A stretch of DNA of 64,000 bases from Apostichopus japonicus (GCF_037975245.1 NC_092571.1:20422917-20486916), one strand, 5' to 3'. Positions 20,874 to 33,216 are shown, counted from the stretch's first letter. Notes: a model not told the origin generated them from the letters alone. Numbers and translations are program-made.

Positions 20874-22760
20874 CAAAATTATATGTTGTTTAAAGAAACA
20901 AAAGAATTGCTATCTACCGGCTTTCTACCCAAATGTCTCTAATCTATGTCTTATTTTGTACCCTCTAAAATAGATTGTCCACCACCATAAAGACAGAGGC
21001 GTCGAAGGCAATATCGGGCCCCGGGACAATGATGACACCGGTCACCCTTTATGCACTCTTTATATCCCATATTTTCACGGCACCATATTTAACGCGGTGC
21101 CAAAGTTAACCTTGGACCGGGGGCTATATCCCCCTGCCCTCTCTCGCAGAGCCTACGTATAGATAGGTGAGGGGAAATTGGAAATTAGCTTAGAACGAAG
21201 GAGGGGGGTGGGGGTGGGGGTAGCAGGTAAGAAGAAGACGTGACCTACAAATAAATGCTTCTTTGTGCTAAACCACCAGATTTGATGTTTTGTTTAAAGG
21301 TAACCGAACAGACAACATCTATTGTTTACACCTTTTGTGGATCAATAATGCACGAACAATAGATCTATTGTCATGTACTCTGTTTACAAGGAAAGGAGCA
21401 ATAGGGGGGCTTTTTCGTCATTGTTACACAGTAATACCTCCTTTTATTGAATAACATGATATGCTTAGCTACACACGATGAAAGAAAAATAAACGTTCTC
21501 TCTGTCTATCGACCTAATTCGAGGGCCATTCATGTACGGTTTATAGAGGCCATTCATGTACAGTTTAGATCCCTCGAGGGTCATTACAGCTTTGAGATAA
21601 ACAACATGAGTGCAATCACGGGAGAGGAAAAAACAAACGATTGGACCCTTTATTCAGACATGGTTATCAGACTATGAAAAGTGGACACTTTATCTCGTCA
21701 TCAGAAAAAATCAATACCATTAACGGAATTTGGTATCCTTTATAGTAGTAACTTAGCATCGGACCAGACAACGGGACATACTATAAACTGTCATGTAAAT
21801 AAGGGGTTTATAACACTTAGGTTTTCGTAACCTTACAAACTGTCTAACGTAGTTAGGACTGCCTATATAAAAAGTATCACCAATGGTGTTAGAATATTGA
21901 TGTATCCTGTCAGCCCTTTCTCCATGCGGTCAGTATGCAGTAATATGGTTAGGCTATGTATGCCTATGTATAGCCTATGTATGTAGTGCATACTCGTAAA
22001 ACATCCATCCGTCAGAGGTTCAATGCCATGCAGTATTTTTCTCCATTTCCAATAAGTACGACTTCGAAATTTGTTGCATATTTCGAGCCGATCGGAGGAA
22101 AATAATAAAAAAAAGTGTTATGCGGGATTTTCATTTCGAAGTCGGAGCATTCAAATACCTAGTATGGTTTCTCGCCAATGGTATATTAGTTTAACTTGAA
22201 TACCAGACAGTGAACCAACACTTACGCAAACCCAGATTCACATGTTCAGTGGCACTTGAGAGTTAACCTGAGGCAGGGATGTGATATTTAAGAAGTCTTT
22301 TATCGGGTAAGTTTCAAACATGTTGCATTGCATTTAACAATCATCAGTATTTGCCCCTTACCTCTTCCTCCCCTTTAATCACTCTAAAATTGCTAAAAAC
22401 TCGAAAAATGGTCACTCTTGTTCAACTTCCAACCGGCAATTTTACAGCAAACTTTGGAGAAGAAAAAAAAAACACGCTCTCCTGCAGAATGAACTTAACA
22501 TCCCTTAAATTCCTCAAAATCACTTTGCATGTACCCGTGTAAATCATTTTCTCAAGGGAAACCTTGGTTCAATGAAATGAAAAGAGATTTAAAGAGGAAA
22601 TCGGTCATTTCAGCCTTCATTCTGACGTCACCTTTGAGGTAATAAACCAGTGATATCAATAGATCGAATAATCTATTTTAATGCCCGCCTTATATCTATG
22701 TCAAGACACCACACACAAGAACAAAATTTACTCATATGCACTAATAACCATTGATATTTT
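20874..22760. other. Intergenic, no gene seen
   Basis: G-rich tract 21203-21223 and a short duplicated phrase GGCCATTCATGTAC (21523-21562). The inverted 12-mers CGACTTCGAAAT / ATTTCGAAGTCG lie near 22061 and 22133. No recognised coding exon. Confidence 0.4.
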
Positions 22761-22764
22761 CAAA

Positions 22765-22975
22765 ATGCATTGGATGACCTTTGACATTTACTCGGTTGTC
22801 AATCTCACCTATAGTGGTCTAAAGATCGAGGTCCAAAGCTTCGGCCCACAAACGACGAAGAGTCTTATCGTAGAAGTAAAGGATGTCGATCATAGGGGGA
22901 AGAGAGGCCAGCAGCCCCTCCAGTGGTTACAACTTAGGGTGTATCATGTTGCCCCCCCCCCCCCACCCACACCCC
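22765..22975 (+). repeat. Unnamed repeat family, copy A
   Basis: The segment GACATTTACTCGGTTGTC ... AAGCTTCGGCCCACAAACGA ... CCCTCCAGTGGTTACAACTT recurs as its reverse complement at 27650-27875. Both copies end at a C-run. No terminal repeats or coding capacity are evident. Confidence 0.65.
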
Positions 22976-23509
22976 GAACTTTGCTAGTGTAGTAGAGTAA
23001 AAGATTCTCTTACTTTTATTATGTAAATGAAAGCCAACCTAAATATTCAGTGGCATGAGTAGCTGGTTATTATATGGTTAAGCAATCATGTGTTTCTTTG
23101 TTATGCGCAGTATAGCGTAACCAGACTTTTTCACATGGGGTCTGCGGGGGAGTTCGAGTGGGGGGGGGGGGTTCGCGCACGACCAGTTCGGTCATTTTAG
23201 GTACTTTTGCAATATGCCCCATTACCAAACACTTGTAACCATGGTAACGGTATACGGTTATGAACGTTTCTTTACCCAAATTGAACAGTTTATTCCTGAG
23301 TTCCATCCGTTAAACGATAGACAACTTTGTCTCCTCCTCTTTCTATCTTTATTCCCCCCTTTTTTTTTAATCTCTCTCCTTTCTCTCATTTTTTTTTCTG
23401 GGGTGGGGGCAGGGGTTGCGGGGTGGTGAGGGCGACTGACTTTAAATCTTGTCAGCTTTTCGCACCACATATATAGGCTACCTCCATTAATGCACTTCAA
23501 CATCCAAGT

Positions 23510-23665
23510 CACATATACACACGTATAAAAACCAATTTTATTTGGAACCTTCCAAAGAAGGATGTTCTCTTGTTTCTGTTTGGTACATACACACACGTAT
23601 AAAACAAATTTTATTTGGAACCTTCCAAAGAAGGATGTTCTCTTGCTTCTGTTTGGCACATTTCC
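23510..23665. repeat. Two-copy tandem duplication, 74-bp period
   Basis: ACACGTATAAAA...TTTTATTTGGAACCTTCCAA...GATGTTCTCTTG occurs twice in direct succession with few differences. Confidence 0.85.
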
Positions 23666-25631
23666 TGAAGTTGAAGTCTAACCCTGAAGAATTGGATGGA
23701 CTCTGTCTATGGAGTATGCCACCTGTCAACAGTTGACATATGAACTTTCCCAGTGTTGTATACGACTCGAGACTGGTCTAACCGTGTATATTTATCGGGT
23801 AGGCCTATCGTATTAGTATACGTGATCTTAGGTCGGTCTTGGACGAACCTCATGCAACATTTGAGATAATTTTGATACATATTTTATAGGTGATGCAATA
23901 ACGAAGAAAGCCGTAGTTACCTTGGACTGGTTTCTTTGTGATATATATTGATAATAAGCCCACGAGAGGAATCACCAATGTACTTTCCCCATGATTATTA
24001 CTTGTAAATACTGACAAAGTGTCTACAAGGTGAAACTCTATAGCCTATGTAATCCTTTATTTTGCTGAAGTATTCCTTAGAGGTGTGGGTTAGTTAGTTC
24101 AATTTGTGTGGTATACTCTCCAGTGGGTTTGGTGAGATTGCCGAACAATCGTAGACCAAACGCAATGACTGCATATCTACAGGAGACGTAAACCCAAACC
24201 TTATCATTGGTCTGTGTGATAAAGATATAACTGTCATGAACAACTTCGCCAAACCGCTAAGGAAAATCTTATCTTATGTGGAAGATATCACATATTTAGT
24301 ATTTCTTCATACACAAAGCCGAAGACTTAAAATCAAGTCTTAACATGACATCATTGAGCAACTTTTGTCCTTCGTTCTGTAATTGAAGTTGGTGTACAAA
24401 TGCCGAATCTAAAATATTGAAACTGTTTACGTGACCTATATAGGGCATGGGTTGGTTCAGTTTCAACACTGTTAACATTTATCCTTGAAAATGTGAAACG
24501 AAAAGCAAAGAGATAGTAGCTAGAAGGTTTCAGATTCTAGCGGTACTCACGATATTACAGATTATACAAAATGAAAGCTCCCAGTCACGATTTCACTATA
24601 CGATACGTAGCAATAATTTCTTTTAAATGTTTTGAGAAAGTTGTTCTTCACACAAATGTCTCTGTCGTATAAGCTAAAGATTATGGTTTGAGTTTATGTC
24701 CCATCAAATTATTAAGTGACACCCCGCAACTTCGACAAATCACATTTTTGCCCTTAGGTGTCTTGACCTTTCGTGTGACCTGGCGTCCTCCTTAGCAACG
24801 CATATTTCATAGATGTCCTTTGTAATAGATATTGTCATTAAAATAACTGTACACATTTCTTGTTGTATGAATGCAAACAGCGACATGTTGCTATGTGGTT
24901 GGTATAGTAGTGTTCACAATCGAGGAAGGGAGTAAGAGGTGATATCAAAGCCTTCATTTGTGTATTAAACAAATCTGATTTTGCCTTGATCTTGAATTTG
25001 CGTCGAGGGAGCACTTCGGGCTCTTCAAGTTTCTCTTCACCGGTGGTTCGTATGTTGCACAGTTTGCACTGTTCGGACTGCTATATCTCTGATCGGAAGT
25101 AATAACAACCAACATTCCCACTGACAGGTAGGTAAGGTGGTTGTTTTCAACCTAGCTATGGTACAGCAATATTACATAGCGGTACCAAATGGTATAAACC
25201 AGTCTAGCGCAGTGCTCTAGCCTTCTCAAGAGTAAGAGTAAGAAATGTTAGGGGGAGAGAAGGGAGAGGGGACGTGAGTGAGAGCTTGGTTTCAATCTGG
25301 CTTGGATAGGTATGGTAAAGGGCGTTTGGTTGCATCTTTCAATATGCCAGATTAAGAACAGCATACACGTGCTGCAGCGTGGTAAACTTTTTATAAGATT
25401 TGTGTGGGTGCGTGTGTATGTGTGTGTATCGACGTTTTGCTATGTTGCATTTTATGAATTTTCCTTTTTATGCATTTGCTAAACAAGGTTTTCTTTTTCA
25501 TAGTGACCAATAGCAGTACATGCCGTGCGCAAGGGTGGGGTGGTGGAGGGGTGGGGTGGTACCCATTTCCATCGTTAGGCCTTTTTTTTTTACATTCTGT
25601 CGGGAAATAATTAGACCAACCCTCTTACTAG
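23666..25631. other. Intergenic, no gene seen
   Basis: A purine-rich GAGAGAAGGGAGAGGGG stretch lies near 25256 and a GT repeat near 25405. No recognisable coding or RNA gene. Confidence 0.4.
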
Positions 25632-25643
25632 CCCCAGGGACGG

Positions 25644-26461
25644 GGACAAACTAAAACGAATGACAGCGAATGACCGAATGACAATTGACTTTGTACAGGG
25701 TTAATTATCATTCGCGAATGACAGCGAATGACAACGAATGACAACGAAGGACGGTGGTGAGTGGAGATAGAACGATTAATGGATTGGAGTAAATGCGGTA
25801 ATTGGTTTTCTGCGCAAAACTGATTTGAGGAAAATCGCATGTTACATGGTTGCAGGGTTTTGGTGTAATTTATGGATAGAAACCACAGGGAAAGTTTTTG
25901 TGTGAGAATGCGCTTGAGTGCTGTGCCTTTGACATTTACCTCTGTAGATTTATATAGAAAGATGCCCCCCCCCCTTCCCTACGCCAGTGTCACAGAGTAG
26001 CTCCATAACTGGCGCAAATTTTCTCCTTTTCCAGTCCCTTTTGCGACCCCACCCCCCCTAGAAAAAAAATGCTTTTTTTTTCTTCATAGAAATGTCCAAT
26101 ATAAGGACTCTTCCTGAAATTTTTAGCCGTTTCAAGATAATAGTATTGTTAGTTTCTAACAATTAATATCGGAAAAAAAAGATGTTAAATTTACTTTTTA
26201 AAATCAGACTTACAATTTCGCTTACTATAAGGTGCGTTTGCATCTTGTCCGTACTTTACTAGATCTGTAAGCCACGCACTTCGCGTCCACTCGGTTTGCG
26301 TGGCTTTAATATACCGACGAAGTCTGAACTGTGATATCCGGTTGAAGCAAATGTCTGTGCTTCCATTCACTGTCATTCGTTTTAGTCAACGCAATTTTTT
26401 AGTGTGTACAACATATTGTCATTCGTTATGTGTAACGCAATTGTCATTCGTTTTAGTAACA
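25644..26461. mobile_element. TIR element flanked by 12-bp direct repeats
   Basis: CCCCAGGGACGG occurs exactly at 25632-25643 and 26462-26473. Just inside lie inverted ACTAAAACGAATGACA (left, 25651) and its reverse complement TGTCATTCGTTTTAGT (right). Both ends carry further short copies of CGAATGACA. The 818 bp has no recognisable transposase. A 12-bp duplication is longer than for hAT (8), piggyBac (4) or Mutator (8-11), so either the class is unusual or part of the repeat belongs to the element. Confidence 0.6.
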
Positions 26462-26473
26462 CCCCAGGGACGG

Positions 26474-27056
26474 CCTTCCATAAAGGTTCAAACCCTGCCA
26501 TAGCCAGGTGAAATTAGAACTTGTGTGATAAATATGCAACTTGATAAATATTTAATGTATGCCTAGCAAATTGGGAAAAAAAACTACCTTCACTCGTATA
26601 AAATGCGATGCGGATGTAACTATGACCTAAAATTTCCAGCAACTTTGTTACACAAGCAAAATTCAGACACCAGCATATACCTTTAAAAACGGCTTCCTTG
26701 TTACAACACAACTTGACGAAGGCCTATATATTACACCATGGAGGTAAAACGTGATTACACATAGAATGGTGAGGCTGAAACTTACCTAAACAGACCTTGC
26801 GCAATCTAGCTAGGAAGATTAAAACTGCCTAATTCATTTATGTAACCAAAAACAAAATAAGAAGGGTGAAGGGAGGGGGGGGGGAGGGATCACCACGCGG
26901 TAACGTGTTAATTTGCAAACGAACACAGGAATAGATTTGCTTTATTGAGTTGAAGGGCAGAAAAGTTAATTACGCCCACAGGGACGCGTAATTGCCTAAT
27001 TAAAGGCGTACAAATCTTATACAGTCACATGTTATAGTATATGTATGATATAATCG
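26474..27056. other. Intergenic, no gene seen
   Basis: G-run at 26876-26884. AT-rich otherwise. No coding exon recognised. Confidence 0.4.
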
Positions 27057-27245
27057 ACAGCTCTCGTGTAAATGGGAGCATCTTGTCACGAGGGTAGCAT
27101 CTTTTTCAAGAGTTTTCGACATTGATGAAAAAGAAAAGTGAATATTGATAACAGTCCGTTGTGAAACTTAACAAAATGGTTTATGAGCGGTTGTTCTTTC
27201 CGTTATAACCTGACCAAAGATTATGACGCACAGGTGGCATTGTGT
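27057..27245. repeat. Decayed direct repeat, copy 1
   Basis: Shares GTGAAACTTAA, ATGGTT and TTTCCGTTATAACCTGA, with similar upstream context, with 28437-28585. This indicates an old dispersed or duplicated repeat. Confidence 0.5.
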
Positions 27246-27307
27246 AACGGTCACGCAATAACTGTCATAACACAATTATAGATAGGTGTTCATGTTGTAT
27301 TGGCAAC

Positions 27308-27362
27308 AATCAATCAATCAATCAATGACCTTTTATATAGCGCTAAAGTCATAACAATGCTT
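27308..27362 (-). mobile_element. LINE/SINE 3' tail fragment (antisense)
   Basis: (CAAT)n followed by GACCTTTTATATAGCGCT is the reverse complement of the AGCGCTATATAAAAGGTC plus TTGA-repeat tail seen at 3' ends of L2/CR1-type retroelements. Compare AGCGCTATATAAAT in the LINE at 9.7 kb. Only the tail remains. Confidence 0.55.
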
Positions 27363-27649
27363 TCACGTAGGATGGGGGGGGGGGGGTAGGGGGTACTGCA
27401 AGGGTGAAATATGCAAAGTTGGAAACGTCTGTGAAAGTGACGAATTTATGTGTTAGTCCAGGCAGTGTTTACAACTCCCTGGCTAATGAAAGGAGCAATG
27501 AATATTGTACGTAACCTATATAATGTAAGTTTTCCTATCATAGGGTTCTGAGACCACATGTGGTTGACTTCCAATTACACTTACACAATTATCGTTATAG
27601 TGGATACCTCATGCCATCTCAACTTGTTCGCCAAGGGCTTGAGAGAAGG

Positions 27650-27875
27650 GGTTTAGAGAGAGAGTTGAGGGGAGGGGGAACATGATACATCTCCCAGTTG
27701 TAACCATTGGAGGGGCCGCTGACCCCTCTACCCCCCCCCCCAAGGATCGACGCCCTGGTTGGTACGATAAGACTCTTCACCATATTTGGGCTGAAGCTTT
27801 GAAATTCGCTTTTTAACCAATAGGTGAGGTCGACAACCGAGTTAATGTCAAATGTCAGCTAATGTTCTTTTCGAA
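27650..27875 (-). repeat. Unnamed repeat family, copy B (inverted)
   Basis: Reverse-orientation counterpart of 22765-22975, including GTACGATAAGACTCTTC, TTTGGGCTGAAGCTTTG and GACAACCGAGTTAATGTC. Confidence 0.65.
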
Positions 27876-27923
27876 TCTCGATGGTTGTTTGTACATCAGC
27901 AATTAAAATGAGAGTATAACTGT

Positions 27924-28364
27924 TTAGCTTTGAGAGGTTGAAGGTTTATGAAAACTAGTCAATCCATCGATTTTCTTCAAATTCATGACACACAACAACA
28001 ATATATTGTCAAACAGTGTCTCGTTTAGTTGAACCTTCACATGCACCCAGAAAAGGGGAGAAAATGAACTTTGTTTAACCGAATTTATTCTTATTTGATC
28101 AATCTTCGAGTCTTTATGTTTGGTAACATCTCCAAAAGGTTGTGAAAAGGGGTGTCCTAAATGGTGCATGTTGATGCTTTTAATATCCCGATGGATTGGA
28201 ACTCTGCAAGCCGCTGCATAAACAGAGATAAAATCAGGGAGAATACTGAAGCATTCAGTACGTGAAGATGAGAGGACGATTAAACGATTAAAACAAAAGA
28301 AGAAGGAAAAACGGTTATTCTTTCTAACTACGTGACTGCCAATATAACTAACCGTAACAACCAT
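27924..28364 (-). other. Open frame of 146 codons, doubtful
   Basis: An ATG-initiated minus-strand frame begins MVVTVSYIGSHVVRKNNRFS with a Phe-rich stretch. I recognise no domain. Its composition mirrors the AT-rich background and it lies between decayed repeats, so a chance frame is the likelier explanation. Confidence 0.15.
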
Positions 28365-28436
28365 GACGAAACAGAATAGCCTAAGAACTCTTACTAATGC
28401 AAGCTCTTTATAGTTTATCGCAAAATCAAAAGCCTT

Positions 28437-28585
28437 GCAGTTTCTTGTTGAGAGGAAAACTCGGCACTCGAGACCGTCGAAAAGAACATTGAATATAGAA
28501 AAACAAGCCCGTTTGTGAAACTTAAAATATGGTTCGTGACTGTCTATACTTTCCGTTACAACCTGATCAAATTATTTTTTTAGAA
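28437..28585. repeat. Decayed direct repeat, copy 2
   Basis: Counterpart of 27057-27245 (TTGTGAAACTTAA...TTTCCGTTACAACCTGA). Confidence 0.5.
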
Positions 28586-29733
28586 AGAAAGAGTACTTCG
28601 GTATCAGTTGTAGGCTTAGCTAACAGCAAATCTGAAAACAAGGTATAGACGCGGCAGATGTTCGCCGCCAGCGGCGGTGGAGCCTGATGGAAGGAGAGTG
28701 GCTGTGGAGTGGGGGATACCCCACAGTTCATGGGGGGAAATCCCAAACTACCTCTTGCCATAAATTAATTTCTCAAGCGAAAGCACCTATTATTTACAAT
28801 GTGAACTATTGTTGAGACATTAAAATGTATTTTAAAAAGGTGTCCTCTTGTTAAGGAATATTGATAATATATATAACGTATAATGTAAAGAAGAAAAAGT
28901 GGCGTTTTGTATAAAAGTATTCAGATACTGGTATTGTGATAAGGAATGTATAGAGCTGCCCTATTGGTCGGAACCCTTTTTAAGGTTGTAACTACCCCCC
29001 CCCCCCCTCCCACTCTCTCTCTCTTCCGCCGGCTTTGTCGGTCCCGACGATGGAGGAAAAAAGTAGAAGAGACAGATGATAGAGATTAGACCGTTGGTGA
29101 TTAGGCCTACTAGTCTTAAATGTTACCAACTATCTTCAGTTTTCGCCAATCGTTGTGAAATTTTGTTTTCCATTGCTGTTTACTTTTGACGACATTTTTT
29201 TCGGAGATTATGAACTCAACCTCAGTCATATTCCCAAAGTTAATCCTTAAACTTCTCCTTTTGACTTTTTTTGTTTTTTTACTGCCTATGAAATTACAGG
29301 AAGTATTCAGATAAAAACCATTTTGTAGTTCCAAAATGCTGCCACCATTTATACATTTCGCAATAACGCAACGTTCATACGAACCTCAATGTTGGCATAT
29401 TTTTAGCACTGGGATTAAAGTCATTTTGCAAGGACGGTTTCAGCCAATCTTGGAATGAACGGTGATGAACTTTTTCGCTGTTAGTTAATGACATGGCTAT
29501 GTTACGATCCTTACGTCTGTATCTTCTCGCGATAGTAATTGGGGTGACGGGGGGGGGGGGGGGGGGTGGGGTGGGGAGGAGGAGGAGGAGGAGGAACGGA
29601 GAGGGGGTGGAAAATCTTTAAATCCATCTGTTTTAATACATCTGCACCGCTTTTTGACACAAGCGAAAGTGAGATAAGTACACTCACTTTGCTAGGAAAC
29701 GTTTTTATGGTTTTCTTGTTTTTTCGTCTGCAG
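28586..29733. other. Upstream region of the 443 aa gene
   Basis: C-run at 28985-28996 and a G-rich/GGA repeat at 29548-29597. It ends with a pyrimidine tract and CTGCAG at 29728-29733, a good splice acceptor. An upstream noncoding exon therefore probably exists, but I could not identify it. Confidence 0.4.
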
Positions 29734-29746
29734 GTCAACTCACAAA

Positions 29747-29776
29747 ATGGCTTTTGTTGTCCTGGCAACGGTTTAG
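29747..29776 (+). promoter_or_regulatory. uORF (9 codons) ending one base before main ATG
   Basis: ATG at 29747 with A at -3 and G at +4 opens a frame MAFVVLATV and stops at TAG (29774-29776). The main ATG follows at 29778, so the two are separated by a single A. This arrangement favours termination-reinitiation. Confidence 0.6.
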
Positions 29777-29777
29777 A

Positions 29778-31109
29778 ATGGCTATAGGGATCACTGATGG
29801 CAGCAAAATGGTAAAAGTCACTCTACGAAAATCAACAAAACATCTCACGCCTGTCGAGAAATTGCTAAGTTTAGAAAGGAACCGTGATCGTAATCGGAAT
29901 CGCGTACACTTTCTAAATCGGCGGGAAAACAAACAACTAGCCAAACGTTACCACGGCTACGAACAAAAGAGTTCAAATCGCATCCGCGATATTTTAAGAA
30001 CGAAGGATCAAATGAAATTGGATTTAATCGAACTGGATTATTCCCGGCGTAAAGCAAAAACGATTTGTGAATTTGAAAAGCGACTCCGAGAGGGAAAAGG
30101 TAACCCGGTATTTTTAAAGGAACATTTGAAGCTAGTGCAGAAAGAAGAGGAATTAGCGGTCCTTCTAGAAAGATTGAATGGGCCTAACTCTCAGATGGTT
30201 GCCAGTCACATGCGTGAAGAACTAAGGGCAATAAACCACCGAGTCGATCATAGTTCTTCATCTTATCGTATCGAGCCAAATTTCGTCAACTCTATTGAAC
30301 AGTCTCAAAGTAGGACAATTGACAATAACGAAGTCCACGGGACCCAAACAATTGAAATAAAGGGCGCCACGCATGAACTTTTGAAACCCGTACACAGCGA
30401 ACCCGAATCGGAATCCAAACGAATAGAGGGCGCAGTTGCTGAAAATGAACAGGGCTATCCAGAACAATTTGGTCTTCAATGTGACGAAATAAACAATGAG
30501 GAACATATACATCGGGAAACTAAGTTGGCCGATATTTTAGAGAAAGTTGAAGAACTCCCTCGAGATGCTGTTATTGGTCAAATACCGTTCCTAAGCAGGA
30601 GTGATTCTATCTTTCCAATTACCTCCAGTGTGTCACAACGAAGGGACGAGCTACCGCCTCTTAAAGTTAAGACACGTCAAAAACATTGTCATTTCGTCGT
30701 GCATAGATCTCATCGTCCAAGACAATCGACTCTCAACCCAACTCGTTCTGCGCAGAAGCGCGCAAAGCACGCGCAAAAGCGCGTAACTGAACTGACGGAG
30801 AAAACAAGATTGGATATGAAGAAGGATGAAACTATGCGCAGGCGCAAAGAGGTTGATACGCCAAGGGACAATTTGAAAGGTATTCAGCAGGCAGAAACAA
30901 TTGCTAGGATTGAAGTCGCTAAGAAGGGGATCACTTTACCAGATATAAAGACCGCAAACTCCCAACAGCATACGCCAAGAGCACGCACAGTGGACAACTC
31001 AATTAAATTACCGTCTTTAAAAGTAGATCGAGAATTATTGTCAGAATTAAAACGGCAAAGATACAAACACAAGAACCAATCTGAAAGTTTTCCTCAGTTG
31101 CCTAAGTAA
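29778..31109 (+). CDS. Uncharacterised basic, charged protein, 443 aa, single coding exon
   Basis: An intact intronless frame of 444 codons. I chose the ATG at 29778 (A at -3, G at +4); a second Met lies 11 codons further, before VKVTLRKS. The frame is also open upstream to the acceptor at 29733, so an N-terminal extension through an earlier exon is possible. The first ~150 residues are rich in Arg/Lys/Asn (LLSLERNRDRNRNRVHFLNR) and look helical. The middle is acidic and polar, and the last third is Lys/Arg/Gln-rich and helical. The C-terminal half carries short motifs with a shared pattern: ELPPLKVK, ITLPDIK, IKLPSLKVD and QLPK at the very end. No signal peptide, membrane segment or catalytic motif is visible. 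I do not recognise the family; a cytoplasmic, nuclear or cytoskeletal coiled-coil-type protein is a guess. Length and coherent composition argue that it is real. Confidence 0.7.
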   Translation: MAIGITDGSKMVKVTLRKSTKHLTPVEKLLSLERNRDRNRNRVHFLNRRENKQLAKRYHGYEQKSSNRIRDILRTKDQMKLDLIELDYSRRKAKTICEFEKRLREGKGNPVFLKEHLKLVQKEEELAVLLERLNGPNSQMVASHMREELRAINHRVDHSSSSYRIEPNFVNSIEQSQSRTIDNNEVHGTQTIEIKGATHELLKPVHSEPESESKRIEGAVAENEQGYPEQFGLQCDEINNEEHIHRETKLADILEKVEELPRDAVIGQIPFLSRSDSIFPITSSVSQRRDELPPLKVKTRQKHCHFVVHRSHRPRQSTLNPTRSAQKRAKHAQKRVTELTEKTRLDMKKDETMRRRKEVDTPRDNLKGIQQAETIARIEVAKKGITLPDIKTANSQQHTPRARTVDNSIKLPSLKVDRELLSELKRQRYKHKNQSESFPQLPK

Positions 31110-31188
31110 CGGTGGTCATGCGTACTGATATCTTGGTTAAAGCATTTGCCTCTGTTCAGATCTTTATATATGTGTTAACCGAGTTTAA

Positions 31189-31614
31189 AGCCCGCCGAGC
31201 TCTGTACGAATGATCCCGACCCGACTCTACCGTCATGACGTGAGAACATCTTTAGTCGGGAAGAATATATACAGTCCTACGATTGTACCCGGCAAACTAA
31301 CCGACAGATCAGCGCACACAACGTCCAGAGCTCGTCTAGGTCACATGCAAATTAATGAACCTGTGATTGGTTGTAATTTGTTCAAACTGTACAGTTTTAG
31401 TCGTGGAAACCCGAACACTATACGACTGCCGGTCTGGAAGGCGCTACACGTTCAGTTTTCCCGACTGAATCCCGACCTCGCGACTTAAAACCGGCAAATC
31501 ACGATCAGTCGTAATGTTAAACTCACGCACACTGCCCGATTACCCACGTGCTTTTCACCTAACGATAGTCGAGTTGCGTCGGGTCTTAATCAGTCGTGTA
31601 GTGTGAGGCGGGCT
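31189..31614. mobile_element. TAA-flanked MITE (PIF/Harbinger-like)
   Basis: The terminal 8 bp AGCCCGCC / GGCGGGCT are perfect inverted repeats, followed by a weaker match (GATCCCGACCCGACTC against GAGTTGCGTCGGGTC). TAA flanks both ends (31186-31188, 31615-31617). TWA target sites are typical of PIF/Harbinger. The 426 bp has no transposase. It starts only ~80 bp after the stop codon of the 443 aa gene. Confidence 0.65.
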
Positions 31615-31617
31615 TAA

Positions 31618-32945
31618 CAGATTAACGACCTGGAACTTTTGTGATTATTTATTTAAACAAATTTCAATAAGCGATCGTTGTCATTCTGTGTTGTTTCGAA
31701 CAGCTCATGCCAAAGTGATGGCGTTTTCACTGATGACTATACCATTGAGAACAACATTTTCAGTTTTGTTGATATTCCTACAGGGCCTACATTTTATTAA
31801 TTGTTCTACTACCCGAGGAACTAATTAGCATGAAAGTTATTAGACTAATATAATTATACATTATTATACTATTATTAAAATCGATATAAAAACCAATTCA
31901 GCCAGGTTTACCAAGGTTAGAGTGGAAGATCCTTTGCCAAGAAGAACATTCTAATCTAGCAAATTTAGATGTACTTTTTATGGTCACTAATAACGTCTCA
32001 AATCACAGGGGTTTTAGTCATGAAGTTTTAAGTAACCCATGGGGATGTTGCGAGTACCATAACTTGTAGTTTTTTAAACAAGTTTTTCGTTCGACCAAAC
32101 TGCACAGTTGGAACCTTGAAGGTAACTACGTCTATTAAATGCCCTATTGGCTTACACACTAAGTCATCAAAGTAATGTGTTCTATAAGCCTAGATAGAAG
32201 TTCTCACTAGCTTAACGCTATACCCATCACCGGATAGCTGACAAGTTGGCCATTCGTTTCACCATCAATTTTCCGTACCATGACCTTGAAGATGTTTTGC
32301 TATGAGAGCCTGAACTTTTCGTCACTTGTAAACAAACCTCTTTACTCAGTGTAACCTTTGCACTAAAACGTGCAATGCGTTACATATTACATAAATATAT
32401 CATGTTGTTATTGTACGCTCTTTTTTTATAGACAGTCAGCATCCGAAGATAAAGTTGTTTGAGTTACTCACAAGTTCACGTACAATATTTTGTATTCCTC
32501 ATTTAACGTATGTATGCAAATATATATTAAATAAACGAAAATAACGTAAACAGAATGACGAGAAAAGAACAATATCTTTTTATTTCATTCGGGAATTTGG
32601 AATCCAACTATTCAAAGGAATTCATATTTAGGCATATCCCAAAGCGCATTAAATTCCCTCCGGAATTGATTTCTACATTAATTAAATGATTTGATAACAC
32701 AAATATGTTTATATCACGGAACTTCGGTGATTTGTATCTTATATCAAATAAATATTTAAGTTTGCGACTGTCACTGGGTTATCAAGCTTCATAATCTCCA
32801 TTTTAGAGCAATCACATCTTCTGATACAGGTGTGGCGCTATCAAAGATTTGGCAGCTGTAACATATTTCTCTGGAAGCTGATACACTGCGGTTTTTGCGT
32901 ATGGTATTTATTTCCAAGGCGCTATAACAATACCATGTTTGCGGT
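31618..32945. other. Intergenic, no gene seen
   Basis: AT-rich. AATAAA occurs at 32529. No coding exon or repeat recognised. Confidence 0.4.
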
Positions 32946-33216
32946 TTAAAAGGATTGTCTGGTGGCCCAAAGAAGTTAGCTTAAAAAATAGTAAATAATT
33001 TTCCAAACATGTTGTCAAAGTATGAGAACGCTAATGTTGCGTTTGACAGAGAAACGATTTTTTAATCGTTATGGATAGACATTTCAAATATGATTTGAAC
33101 AGTACAATACGTGACGTCAGCTCTGCCATAGCAGATTGCGTCATAACCCACCCTCCGCACAGTACCTATACGGTAATCACAACAAAAACCGCGTTTGTAT
33201 ACAGATAAATTTCTTC

